A DNA stretch of 64,000 nucleotides, taken from Bacillota bacterium (GTDB lineage Bacteria > Bacillota > Clostridia > Lachnospirales > Lachnospiraceae). Below, piece by piece: positions 16,115-24,665 of this stretch; position 1 is the stretch's first letter; every line of letters starts with the position of its first letter. A model generated the notes under the pieces. It worked only from the letters and a program-made list of their open reading frames with translations, made no database searches and was not told where the DNA came from. Location: the NCBI GenBank assembly GCA_023418475.1, contig JAEZZO010000055.1:1-64000 (forward strand), written 5' to 3'. The translations under genes were made by a program, and so were the position numbers.

Positions 16115-16840
16115 TTACTGTTTATTCAATCCCCGTAAAAGCAACACGGAAATACCGCCGCAGGCCAACAAACTAAACAGGCTTATAGTAAATTGAATGC
16201 TCGTTGCTTCATAATACCCTGCTACACAAAATGCCGCAGTAATTGGGTAGAGGGAACGCATTGCATTTTGCATCCCGGTAAAAAGGCCAAGAAATGAATA
16301 GATTTCAGCAAATATTAAAGCAAGCCAATAACCCTTTTTTAACCTATACACAATCGCTATGACAGGTGATACAGCAAAGAAAAGGCCAACACCCTCTAGG
16401 AGATATAGCTTTGCAAAGTGAAGTGCTATTCCAACGTCAAGCAGTGAGCCATGAAGAAATGCTTCTACACTAAAGGTAACCACAAATAGGAAAGCATACA
16501 GTGCCACAGAAAAAAATCCGGAAACAATTAGTTTAACCCCTACTAATTTTGATATATTAACCGGGATCAGGGCAAGGGACTTCAGGGTATCGTCCTGATT
16601 TTCCCTGCAGATGATGTAGCTTCCCATAAGGGCAATAATTGCCGGAAACACATACAGGCTTCCTAGTGATTGCGTTGCCGTCATATACCATGTAACTTCA
16701 TCCACATACCGTTTCCCATAGTATTGGAACTGGCCCTGCATAAACACAATAAAAGCTACCATGATTGCTGAAAATACAGCAATCCATACTATTTTTGAGC
16801 GTTTAAGTTTTACTCTTTCTGCCCATAACAAAGTTTTCAT
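16115..16840 (-). CDS. Lantibiotic-immunity-type ABC-2 permease, LanG-like
   Basis: This 241-aa membrane protein has about six hydrophobic segments and starts MKTLLWAERVKLKRSK, a layout shared by MutG/EpiG/SpaG permeases. A charged loop ENQDDTLKSLALIPV after the second helix is characteristic of LanE/LanG proteins. It is separated by only eight bases from the upstream LanE-like gene. With an ATPase it would expel lantibiotics from the membrane, but its ATPase gene is broken (17573-18028). Confidence 0.75.
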   Translation of the reverse strand: MKTLLWAERVKLKRSKIVWIAVFSAIMVAFIVFMQGQFQYYGKRYVDEVTWYMTATQSLGSLYVFPAIIALMGSYIICRENQDDTLKSLALIPVNISKLVGVKLIVSGFFSVALYAFLFVVTFSVEAFLHGSLLDVGIALHFAKLYLLEGVGLFFAVSPVIAIVYRLKKGYWLALIFAEIYSFLGLFTGMQNAMRSLYPITAAFCVAGYYEATSIQFTISLFSLLACGGISVLLLRGLNKQ

Positions 16841-16848
16841 TTTTTCAC

Positions 16849-17580
16849 CTATTTTCCTTTTCTAAGCATTATTTCTGCCCATAGGGTTGAAACGCCTGCC
16901 CATAAGCCGATACATAAAACTGCTTTTCCTATACAGACAGGTTCCTTCAGGGATACCCCTTGAATGTTTCGCAGAAGAATAGCCGTTGCGCTGGAAAGAG
17001 GATGGATATACATATTTACCATAAGCAAAATAAAACCGAGGAATGTATAAATAATTGTTATACATACAGGGAGAATATACCCTTTTTGTGAAGCGGCTAC
17101 CGCAAGTATAGGTATCATTGCAAAAGGTGTTATTACCCCGATTTCCAAACACTTGATAAATAAAAAAGAAAGGCTGTCAGCTGTGATTACAATCAATCCA
17201 GGTATCATTCCTGCTAAAAGAGAACCGATAGCAGCCATCAGCATAAAACAAATGGAGTACAGAAAAACCACTGCATATTTACTAAAAAAATACCCCATCT
17301 TACTAACCGGAATAATCCATAGCTGTTTCAACATATCATTTTGGTTCTCATCATATAGCAACATAGTGCAGAGCATTCCGAGAACAAGAGGAAGGATAAT
17401 CCACGGTGTATAGGAAAGAGCCGTCCACTTATAAAATTTTATCGGTGTGATTTCAACCGCATTTGTACCACTAAAATAGAAGATGCCCACAATAGGCATA
17501 AACAAAGCGGAAAACAGCATAAACCAGATGCATTTTTTACGTCGCAGCTTTAGAAACTCCGATTGAATCAAGTTAAGCAA
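16849..17580 (-). CDS. Lantibiotic-immunity-type ABC-2 permease, LanE-like
   Basis: This 243-aa permease starts LLNLIQSEFLKLRRKK and has six hydrophobic segments and the loop DENQNDMLKQLWIIPVSK, which matches LanE/MutE proteins. I chose TTG 17580 because GGAGGAG lies six bases upstream and the start then overlaps the stop of the lanF remnant. A longer reading from 17628 would run deep into that gene. It is paralogous to the adjacent LanG-like protein. Confidence 0.75.
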   Translation of the reverse strand: MLNLIQSEFLKLRRKKCIWFMLFSALFMPIVGIFYFSGTNAVEITPIKFYKWTALSYTPWIILPLVLGMLCTMLLYDENQNDMLKQLWIIPVSKMGYFFSKYAVVFLYSICFMLMAAIGSLLAGMIPGLIVITADSLSFLFIKCLEIGVITPFAMIPILAVAASQKGYILPVCITIIYTFLGFILLMVNMYIHPLSSATAILLRNIQGVSLKEPVCIGKAVLCIGLWAGVSTLWAEIMLRKGK

Positions 17581-18028
17581 TGCCTTCTCCTCCCGTAACT
17601 TTTTTGAAATAGTCTTCCAGAGTGTCATTGCAAAGCTGTGAACTGCTTACGGAAATATTTTCGAGCATCAGGGCTTTATTGATCTCTGCCATATCAAGAG
17701 CTGTGTTATAAAGGCGCAGGGTATGAGAATCCTGCACGGTATATTCTTTCACATGAAATTTGCGTTCTAGCAACAAAGCGGACTTTGCAGTATCAGAAAC
17801 TTGTAACAGAATATACTTGTTATTTTTCTTTTGAAGCTCTGCTAAACTACTTTCTTCCAGCAAAACACCATTATGAATGATACCAATATCATCCGCAAGC
17901 AGGGAGATTTCAGAGAGAATATGGCTGGAAATTAAAAAAGTTTTCCCGCGTTCCACACACAAACTTCGAATGAATTTTCTGACCTGTGCAATACCGATAG
18001 GGTCAAGTCCGTTTGTGGGTTCATCCAG
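17573..18028 (-). pseudogene. Truncated LanF-like ABC transporter ATPase
   Basis: Only the C-terminal part of the ATPase is left. Reading starts directly at LDEPTNGLDPIG (Walker B and D-loop) and continues through ISSHILSEI (H-loop) to a normal C-terminus ending GGEGIA. A TAA codon stands immediately before LDEP (18029-18031), and another in-frame stop lies further upstream. The Walker A and LSGGQ-type signature regions are missing. The upstream side ends close to a 142-bp MITE-like palindrome. The transporter should therefore be non-functional unless another ATPase substitutes. Confidence 0.8.
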
Positions 18029-18086
18029 TTATAGCACAGAAACCTTGCTAAAACCTTGCCGTTATCTTGCTTGTTTCTTGTTTATA

Positions 18087-18244
18087 AAAAAAGCGTTACT
18101 GTTCACAGGGTATCTGTCCGGAGGACATGGAACCCCCATAATGCACAGTATGGAAGACATGTGACCTGGTGTGTCTTCCGTTCTGTGTGTGAGTGGGGTG
18201 CCATGTCCTTTGGACAGGTGCCCTGTGAACAGTAACAAAAAAGC
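18087..18244. mobile_element. MITE-like palindrome with 8-bp flanking direct repeats
   Basis: The element (18095-18236, 142 bp) has perfect 16-bp inverted ends, GTTACTGTTCACAGGG and CCCTGTGAACAGTAAC. The inner arms continue with TCTGTCC/GGACAG, GGACATGG/CCATGTCC and GGAAGACA/TGTCTTCC. AAAAAAGC flanks it on both sides (18087-18094 and 18237-18244), as expected for an 8-bp target duplication. It has no transposase, so it would be non-autonomous. It lies between the lanF remnant and the terminator of the histidine kinase gene. Confidence 0.75.
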
Positions 18245-18264
18245 TCTGTAACATTACAGAGCTT
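18241..18264 (-). terminator. Terminator of the two-component operon
   Basis: AAGCTCTGTAA and TTACAGAGCTT form a near-perfect stem, followed on the minus strand by six T. The TAA stop codon of the histidine kinase gene lies within the stem. The T-run is also part of the possible target duplication of the adjacent element. Confidence 0.75.
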
Positions 18265-19177
18265 TCGGAAGGGTTATGATGAAAGTTGTTCCGCCATTCG
18301 GCAGATTTTCCGCGCGGATTGTACCGTCATGTATTGCTATAAGCTCCTTGACAATGGATAAACCAAGGCCATTTCCGGGGCCTCCACGGGATTCATCGCT
18401 TTGATAAAGCCGCTCAAAAATGTGCGGCAAATCCTTATCGGATATTCCTTTCCCGTTATCTGTTACACAGATGGCTGCTTGTGTTTTATCTTCAATAATT
18501 TGCAGGGTGATTTTATCGCCGCCGCTGTGTAAAAGTGCGTTTTGAACCAGGTTATTGAGTATTCGAATATAAGCACTGCGGTCTAAACGGACACTATACT
18601 CCGAAGCAGGGATATCAATGTCATAAGTGAAGCGTTTATCCTCAAAGGTTGGTATCCAGTCAGCTAAAATATCACGGGAAAGTTCATTCAAATCATAGAT
18701 TTCAAATTGAAAAACTCGTTCCTTAGCATCCAGTTTAACCCATTCAAACAGGGATTCCACAAAATCCTTTAAATGATGGGCTTTGTCTAAAGCAACACCG
18801 ATATATTCTTCTTTTTCATCCCCTGTCACAAATTTTTCCTGTATTGCCTCCAAGTATCCGACTAAAGAAGTTAGAGGCGTATTGACATCATGGGAGAGGC
18901 TTGTCATAAGACGTTTATAAGCTTGCTCTGATTGCTTCAGCCGTATAAGCTGCGCCTGATCGTTCAAGGCAATTTCATTGATTTTATAACAAATCGTTTT
19001 TGTCATATCACTTTTTCTTGTCAGGATACGGCGGTTCAGGTTTCCTTGTTTAATATCCTCCAAGGCATCCCTGATAATGGAAATTTGTTCCCGAACCCGA
19101 CATAGCTGTGTTGCCAGATAAATAATAACGCAAATACTGATACTGGTTGAAAGAAAGAAAACGAGTGTCCAATTCAT
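18254..19177 (-). CDS. Sensor histidine kinase
   Basis: This 307-aa kinase has one N-terminal membrane segment (about residues 4-24), a short HAMP-like linker, and almost no extracellular sensor. The DHp box SLSHDVNTPLTSL holds the phospho-His near residue 96. The N box is NNLVQNALLHS, G1 DNGKGIS and G2 GNGLGLSIVKEL. A small, one-helix sensor next to lanFEG-type genes recalls intramembrane-sensing kinases of the bacitracin/lantibiotic stress group. It is co-transcribed after the response regulator gene and ends inside the terminator. Confidence 0.85.
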   Translation of the reverse strand: MNWTLVFFLSTSISICVIIYLATQLCRVREQISIIRDALEDIKQGNLNRRILTRKSDMTKTICYKINEIALNDQAQLIRLKQSEQAYKRLMTSLSHDVNTPLTSLVGYLEAIQEKFVTGDEKEEYIGVALDKAHHLKDFVESLFEWVKLDAKERVFQFEIYDLNELSRDILADWIPTFEDKRFTYDIDIPASEYSVRLDRSAYIRILNNLVQNALLHSGGDKITLQIIEDKTQAAICVTDNGKGISDKDLPHIFERLYQSDESRGGPGNGLGLSIVKELIAIHDGTIRAENLPNGGTTFIITLPKAL

Positions 19178-19180
19178 ACG

Positions 19181-19879
19181 CTATGCCTCCTTATTAAAGC
19201 GATAGCCGACGCTATGTACCGTAAGTATATAAAAAGGGTGTTCCGTATCCGGCTCGATTTTTTTTCGCAGCTTGCTGATAAAAGACATAATATTGCTATC
19301 ATCAAATGCGTACTCGTTCTCCCAAACCTGTGTGTAGATTTGTTTTTTCGTAAAGACACGTCCTTTGTTGGAAGCAAGAAACAGTAATAAATCATATTCT
19401 TTACCAGTCAACTCAACCGTTTCTGCGCTAATATGCACCGTTCGATTTTCTTTATCAATCATCATATTTTGAAAAGTAAGGACATCCGTTGGCGCAACTT
19501 GATTAAAGGTTGTATATCTTCGTATCAGCGATTCCATCCGTGCCATCAGTTCATTGATACTAAATGGCTTCGTCAAGTAATCATCCGCACCTAGACGCAA
19601 ACCTGTCACCTTATCTATTTCATTGCCTTTTGCTGTCAGCATAAGCACAGGAACCGTACTGTATTTTCGTATTTCTGATAAGACCTGAAAGCCGTCCATA
19701 CCGGGGAGCATAACATCCAAAATCACAAGACAGTAGGCGCCGTTCTGTTCAATGATTTTGGATAGTCCGCTCGTTCCCGTATAGGCAATATCGGTTTCCA
19801 AATCTTCCTGCATGACACATTTCTTTATTAATACGCATAGTTTTGTATCATCATCTATGATTAAAACTCTATTTGGCAT
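19181..19879 (-). CDS. OmpR/PhoB-family response regulator
   Basis: This is a 232-aa regulator. Its receiver domain starts MPNRVLIIDDD, with the phospho-Asp in VILDVMLPG near residue 53 and the switch Lys in LTKPF. A winged-helix DNA-binding domain follows, containing LTGKEYDLLLFLASNKG. I chose the start at 19879 because GGAGGG precedes it. The start overlaps the stop of the upstream HTH gene by 11 bases. It probably controlled the adjacent immunity transporter. Confidence 0.88.
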   Translation of the reverse strand: MPNRVLIIDDDTKLCVLIKKCVMQEDLETDIAYTGTSGLSKIIEQNGAYCLVILDVMLPGMDGFQVLSEIRKYSTVPVLMLTAKGNEIDKVTGLRLGADDYLTKPFSINELMARMESLIRRYTTFNQVAPTDVLTFQNMMIDKENRTVHISAETVELTGKEYDLLLFLASNKGRVFTKKQIYTQVWENEYAFDDSNIMSFISKLRKKIEPDTEHPFYILTVHSVGYRFNKEA

Positions 19880-20267
19880 ATTCGTCCCTCCTGTATCTCT
19901 TATCCTCCGGCTTGATAGCATCTTTCGGAATTAGCCATAAATTACCCATTTTTACGGCTTTGACATTTCGATCTGAAGTGCAATAGTAGAGTACCATTCT
20001 ATCTGTAAGACCACATTTAGCGGCTGCTTTTTTGTTGTGATATAATCCATATTCATTACTTTCGATGTTCTTATTATATTTCTTCTGTCCGAAATATACA
20101 AGGCTGTCATTTTTCTTCACTCCCTGGGAGAACACTAACCGGCAGGCAATGTGACAGTTGTTATAGTTTGCAAGGGGCTCTGGCGGCACGTTGCAATTGA
20201 TGTATTCTCCGGGTTTCAGTGCGGTTGAGTACCTCCAAGGTTTTTGTGGAAGTTGGTTATACAGCAC
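19869..20267 (-). CDS. Protein with C-terminal excisionase-like HTH
   Basis: This is a 132-aa ORF from a GTG start. The last ~55 residues, including AAAKCGLTDRMVLYYC and KMGNLWLIPKDAIKPEDKRY, resemble the small HTH/excisionase-like proteins common in Clostridia. I do not recognise the N-terminal ~75 residues (PPEPLANYNNCHIACRLVFS), and they may come from another gene. The stop overlaps the response regulator start, so the two would be co-transcribed. The upstream end is uncertain because a TAG lies just before the GTG. Confidence 0.5.
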   Translation of the reverse strand: MLYNQLPQKPWRYSTALKPGEYINCNVPPEPLANYNNCHIACRLVFSQGVKKNDSLVYFGQKKYNKNIESNEYGLYHNKKAAAKCGLTDRMVLYYCTSDRNVKAVKMGNLWLIPKDAIKPEDKRYRRDEYAK

Positions 20268-20408
20268 TTTCTATTTAGATGTACGGGAACTCCACCTATA
20301 GATTTAAGAGTCAGTACACCGTAGGTATGATATAAAACATATATTTATATGAAATATCATAAAATATCTATAGTATTATGTGTGTCAGAATAAAAAGCGG
20401 GTGAGCGA

Positions 20409-21044
20409 TTGTATTTGACATTTCAAAATTCTAACGGCTATGTACTTGATCAGAATGAAATAAGCAGATATGTACTGAACACGTTTAAGGCTTTTGCGGA
20501 TTCCATTATTCCTCAGTCTCCGGGAATGGCTGAATTATATGGTAGGATACAGTATTATGGCGCATTAGATGAATATACGGATGAATATTTAATCATGTCA
20601 CTTAACAGTTTGATCATTCCATACGCGATACCAACGGCTGAAATATTAAATATGGCAGCGGCACAATTTATCTCTATAAATGAGGATAATCAAGGGGTGG
20701 ATAATTTAGAAAAATCATCTTGGATGCTGTTATATGATCTTCTGCCGATCGCACGTCTTCAGGCGGTAAATCTACTGCTTCTACAACCGATGGATTATGT
20801 GATGGAAGCTCCGATACCATTTCGAAATGATCAGGGAAACATATTATTTATTACTATGCTCATAAACAGGTTAGCAATGATGGGATATTATTCAGAATGG
20901 TCAGGGTATGGCACAACCAGGTTGAAACCGCCAAATCAGCGTAAATTAGAGCACAATCCTATTAGTTGGCAACAGATTGGATATCCGGGACCTTCTCTGG
21001 GGTACCGTATCTCACCGAAATATGATCCTACCGTTAAAAGTTAG
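20409..21044 (+). CDS. Gluconate 2-dehydrogenase subunit 3-like small subunit
   Basis: This is a 211-aa protein without an obvious signal peptide that resembles the small subunit accompanying membrane-type GMC dehydrogenases. Features are AFADSIIPQSPGM near residues 30-42 and a C-terminal GYYSEWSGYG...GYPGPSLGY segment. It uses a probable TTG start with a weak GGTGAG upstream. The next gene, 106 bp downstream, encodes the FAD-binding GMC subunit, supporting a two-subunit enzyme. No cytochrome subunit follows. Confidence 0.65.
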   Translation: MYLTFQNSNGYVLDQNEISRYVLNTFKAFADSIIPQSPGMAELYGRIQYYGALDEYTDEYLIMSLNSLIIPYAIPTAEILNMAAAQFISINEDNQGVDNLEKSSWMLLYDLLPIARLQAVNLLLLQPMDYVMEAPIPFRNDQGNILFITMLINRLAMMGYYSEWSGYGTTRLKPPNQRKLEHNPISWQQIGYPGPSLGYRISPKYDPTVKS

Positions 21045-21111
21045 ATTTATACTTTGCTGCTTATGCGGCAGATGTATTTGGAAGTGTAACAGATAAATCT
21101 TTCTCACGGCA

Positions 21112-21130
21112 ATTTGTGCTCCGCACAAAT
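21112..21130 (+). repeat. Small palindrome before the GMC gene
   Basis: ATTTGTG and CACAAAT form a 7-bp hairpin with loop CTCCG, followed by a ribosome binding site. It resembles the AAGTTTGTG hairpins of palindrome family B. Confidence 0.4.
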
Positions 21131-21150
21131 CACAGCTTCATGAAAGGGGC

Positions 21151-22875
21151 ATGGTAGTCATTATGAATAACGAATATGATGCGGAGGTTATCATTATAGG
21201 AGCTGGCGGAGGCGGTGCCGTTGCTGCAAAGGAAATAGGAGAAAAAGGAATAAAAGTACTGGTGCTGGAGGCAGGGCCATGGTATGGAAATAAGGAGTGG
21301 CCAAAACCGAATGAGGAGTCCAAAGCAATCAGCAGCTCCAGCTATGCTGATCTTGATATTAAGCTGTTAAAGGAAAACTTTACGGATTTAGAGGATGATA
21401 TGAATGACCCTATTTCAGGTAAGTTTCGTTGGGGCAGTGCAAATAGGGAACAAAGTCCGTGGAGCAGAATAAACCGGCAGGGAGGTTATGCCTGGCAGAG
21501 TGCGGGGGTGGGTGGCAGCACACTCCTTTATTTTGCGAATTCACCAAGAGCATATCCACAGGCATTTGAAAAGGAGTGGGTAATATCGTATGAAGAGCTA
21601 ATTCCCTATTATGAAAAGGTAGAGAAAACATTGCCCGTACATCAGGCCTTCGCAGCAGCAAAGGAAGAATTGTTCTATTATGGGGCAAAAAAGGCCGGAT
21701 GGCAATACTTAGATGCGAAAGATTTAACCGGCCCCGGATACCGCCCGCAGCCAAATGCAATATTAAAGGTTAATCCACTGCTAAACAGTCCTGATTTTGA
21801 TATACAGAATAATAATTCGGTCGGATGCACCATGAGAGGACACTGTGTAAATGGATGCAATATTGGACCAAGTGTGGGTGCAGTAGCAAAAAGATCAACC
21901 TTAGTAAGCTATATACCCCTTGCACTTAATACTGGAAATGTTACAGTCAGACCCAACACCTTTGTTACCAGAATTATTACGAGGGAAGATGAACAGGAAG
22001 GCATTTATGCTGCTGCTGTACAATATAGGGATACCTGGACTGGTAAAACGGGGGAGCTAAGTGCAAGAGTTATTGTCATGGCAGGAGGTGCAATTGAGAC
22101 ACCACGTCTATGGCTGAATTCTGATCTGCCTGAGAATGAATGGGTCGGAAAGGGGCTGACAAATCATATCATAGATTGCTTGTCGGGTATTTTTGATGAA
22201 AAGGATTTAATGAATATTTTGGGGATGTCGGATGTGAAGCCATTTGTTGGTCAGAATTCCGGGGCCCGCTTTGATTATCCAGGACTGGGAGCCTTTGAAC
22301 CATTTGGAGTGAGTCCCGGATTATATGCAACCATGCTATACGGTACGAGTCAGAAGGGATACGCTATTCTAAACAGTACAAATGGGCAACAACCTTGGGA
22401 TTTTGAAGGAATGGCAGCTGGAGAACAGCTTAAAAATTTTATGAGAGATTATAGGAGAACGCTGGGAATTGTTGTATTTACAGATGATGAAGTAAATCAA
22501 AAGAATGCAATTACTCTGGATCCGGTACTGAAAGATGAGAATGGATATATTCCGGTTATTACCTATCAGGTTAGTGAAGAGGATACCGTAAAAAGGGATA
22601 AATTAGTGAGTATAGCATCCGAGCTTCTAAGAAAAGCCGGAGCAAAAATAATCACGCGTGCCAACTGGCCAACTGAAATCTTCGCGCATATTATGAGCAC
22701 TATGCGTATGGGATATGTGACTGATACGAATTGTGAAGCGTACCAGGTGAAAAGGTTATACATTGCGGACAACAGTGTTTTGTGCAATGGACTTGGCGGA
22801 CCGAATCCCACCCTGACTACACAAGCGCTGTCAACGCGTACGGCAGAGAAAATAGTTGGGAAGTATTTTAGCTGA
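21151..22875 (+). CDS. GMC family FAD-dependent oxidoreductase
   Basis: This is a 574-aa flavoprotein dehydrogenase of the glucose-methanol-choline family, closest in layout to gluconate or sugar 2-dehydrogenase large subunits. The N-terminal Rossmann motif is IIGAGGGGAVAAKEI. The FAD segment GGYAWQSAGVGGSTLLYF is near residue 110. The C-terminal active-site regions are AHIMSTMRMG and LGGPNPTLTTQAL. An internal segment GCTMRGHCVNGCNIG is Cys-rich. The start may be ATG 21151 or ATG 21163. Its small subunit is encoded upstream. In an anaerobe the electron acceptor is not obvious from the neighbours. Confidence 0.85.
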   Translation: MVVIMNNEYDAEVIIIGAGGGGAVAAKEIGEKGIKVLVLEAGPWYGNKEWPKPNEESKAISSSSYADLDIKLLKENFTDLEDDMNDPISGKFRWGSANREQSPWSRINRQGGYAWQSAGVGGSTLLYFANSPRAYPQAFEKEWVISYEELIPYYEKVEKTLPVHQAFAAAKEELFYYGAKKAGWQYLDAKDLTGPGYRPQPNAILKVNPLLNSPDFDIQNNNSVGCTMRGHCVNGCNIGPSVGAVAKRSTLVSYIPLALNTGNVTVRPNTFVTRIITREDEQEGIYAAAVQYRDTWTGKTGELSARVIVMAGGAIETPRLWLNSDLPENEWVGKGLTNHIIDCLSGIFDEKDLMNILGMSDVKPFVGQNSGARFDYPGLGAFEPFGVSPGLYATMLYGTSQKGYAILNSTNGQQPWDFEGMAAGEQLKNFMRDYRRTLGIVVFTDDEVNQKNAITLDPVLKDENGYIPVITYQVSEEDTVKRDKLVSIASELLRKAGAKIITRANWPTEIFAHIMSTMRMGYVTDTNCEAYQVKRLYIADNSVLCNGLGGPNPTLTTQALSTRTAEKIVGKYFS

Positions 22876-22921
22876 AAATAGGAGTATTTATATATGATCA
22901 AAAGAAAATCGCTGCTATTAG

Positions 22922-23212
22922 GAAGGAATATATGCAGCGGGTATTGGCAGTCCCCATACGCTGAAGGACTACATGTGGCATATTGGTATGATTATGAGAG
23001 TACTGATCTCAAATGATAAGGAAGATATACTGCAAATTTTAACAATGCTGTCAAAAACGCATACAGGAACAAATTATATCCATGAATCATTTGACCCGGA
23101 AAATCCGGAAAAATTTACAAGAGTGTGGTTTGCATGTGCAAATAGCATGTTTTCTGAATTACTTGATCGGTTGGACATTACAGGTTTTTGGAAGCAAACA
23201 ACTTCTATTTGA
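22922..23212 (+). pseudogene. C-terminal remnant of a GH125 alpha-mannosidase
   Basis: The open frame directly after a TAG (22919-22921) encodes GIGSPHT, MWHIGMIMR, GTNYIHESFD and FTRVWFACANSMFSELL. These match the C-terminal catalytic region of glycoside hydrolase family 125. Only about 96 codons remain, with the normal stop codon; the N-terminal ~330 residues are absent. A terminator follows. Confidence 0.75.
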
Positions 23213-23262
23213 AATACTCCTATGAGCAGACAATGACTTGCGCATAGGAGTATTACTTCTTT
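23213..23262 (+). terminator. Terminator after the GH125 remnant
   Basis: AATACTCCTATG and CATAGGAGTATT form a 12-bp perfect stem, followed by a T-rich tail. Confidence 0.65.
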
Positions 23263-23271
23263 TGGTAATGA

Positions 23272-23300
23272 TTGCATATAAGGTGAAATAGTTTTATAAT
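23272..23300 (+). promoter_or_regulatory. Promoter of the first degV gene
   Basis: TTGCAT (23272-23277) and TATAAT (23295-23300) are 17 bp apart. Confidence 0.6.
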
Positions 23301-23402
23301 AGATTCAATAGTTCAAGTGACCATTCATGATACCTGCAATTGAGCTTTAGTAGTTACTTTACGGGAAAAAACCTGAATAGAAGATAAAACCGGAGGTGTA
23401 AA

Positions 23403-24257
23403 ATGGGCAGCATAAGAATTATTGCTGATAGTACCTGTGATTTATCACAAGAATTAATCGAAAAATACCAGATTACAATTATTCCACTGAATATTGTATT
23501 GGACATAAGAAGCTATTTGGATGGAAAAGAGATTACTCCGGAAGAAATCTATCACTGGGCTGATGAAACGAATACGACGCCAAAGACAGCTTCTCCTTAT
23601 CTGGGTTATATTCTTGAGGTGTTAAAGCCTATGGCGGAGGCAGGAGAAGATATCATTTTCTTTGGTATATCGGAGGATATGTCAGTTACCTGTCAGACGG
23701 TACGAATCGCAGCGGAAGAGTTGTCCTATCCGCGAATATGGGTGATCAATACGCAGAATTTGTCAACCGGCATAGGGCTGCAGGTACTAAGAGCAGCAGA
23801 ATACGCTGCCCTTGGAATGGAAGCGGCACTGATTGTAGAAATTATTGAAAGAGCCAGGAATAAAGTAAGTGCATCCTTTGTCATTGATACACTTACTTAT
23901 TTGCACCGTGGCGGACGTTGCAGCTCCGTTGCTGCTTTACTTGGAAATGCATTGAAATTAAAACCGATGATAGCAGTAAAAAATGGTAAAATGGTTGTGG
24001 ATAGAAAATATAGAGGAAGACTGCAGCTTGTGGTTCGCAGCTATGCGAGAGATATGGAGCATAATCTTTTACAGGCTGATCCGGCCAGGGTTTTTATTAC
24101 TCATTCCGGAATTAGCAGAGAAATTGAGCAAGAGACCTATGAGTATCTGAAAGGACTGAATTATTTCAAGGAGATATTGATTACACGAGCAGGAGGAGTT
24201 ATATCCAGTCACTGCGGACCGAATACACTTGGGATTTTGTATTATAAGAAAGAATAA
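23403..24257 (+). CDS. DegV family fatty-acid-binding protein
   Basis: This 284-aa DegV-domain protein belongs to a family that binds a fatty acid and, in Firmicutes, can deliver it to fatty acid kinase. It shows the N-terminal IIADSTCDLSQELI, a central TLTYLHRGGRCSSVAALLGNALKLKPMI with the conserved HRGGR, and the C-terminal SHCGPNTLGI. ATG 23403 follows GGAGGTG. A paralogue is encoded at 47446-48315. It stands alone between two gene remnants. Confidence 0.88.
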   Translation: MGSIRIIADSTCDLSQELIEKYQITIIPLNIVLDIRSYLDGKEITPEEIYHWADETNTTPKTASPYLGYILEVLKPMAEAGEDIIFFGISEDMSVTCQTVRIAAEELSYPRIWVINTQNLSTGIGLQVLRAAEYAALGMEAALIVEIIERARNKVSASFVIDTLTYLHRGGRCSSVAALLGNALKLKPMIAVKNGKMVVDRKYRGRLQLVVRSYARDMEHNLLQADPARVFITHSGISREIEQETYEYLKGLNYFKEILITRAGGVISSHCGPNTLGILYYKKE

Positions 24258-24262
24258 TATAG

Positions 24263-24451
24263 ATTACAGGTACAGGTATATCTCATATGCTGACTGATTG
24301 GCCTATTTACATCAGCTACATCAGAGATATGAAAGCATTCGTCAGAGAGCTTGGAGTACCGGAAGGTATTGATCCATTTATGACGCTGGCATTTGTAAGT
24401 TTTCCTGTAATTCCGGAGATTAGACTGCTTCCGTCAGGGCTTTTTTTGTAG
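24263..24451 (+). pseudogene. ade: C-terminal remnant of adenine deaminase
   Basis: A 62-codon open frame contains RDMKAFVRELGVPEGIDPF and MTLAFVSFPVIPEIRL, which match the extreme C-terminus of adenine deaminase. In the intact family this follows a long amidohydrolase domain that is absent here. It ends at TAG inside a T-rich stretch. The rest of the gap to the MFS gene shows nothing further. Confidence 0.65.
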
Positions 24452-24665
24452 GCAGACAGGAACGGGTTTCTGTTATAGTATCATAAGAAACAAGGACTGG
24501 GTAAAAGTAAGAAGCTGTTATATTTCAAAAGAGTAAAATAATACTTTCCGACATAATAATTCGACATACTGATTTAGGATTTGAGTGATAAAGTCCTATG
24601 ATGTATCTGGCTTTAATATTCTAATTTTAAAGTACTGGCATTGTTTGATTGGAGGGTTGAAAGAA

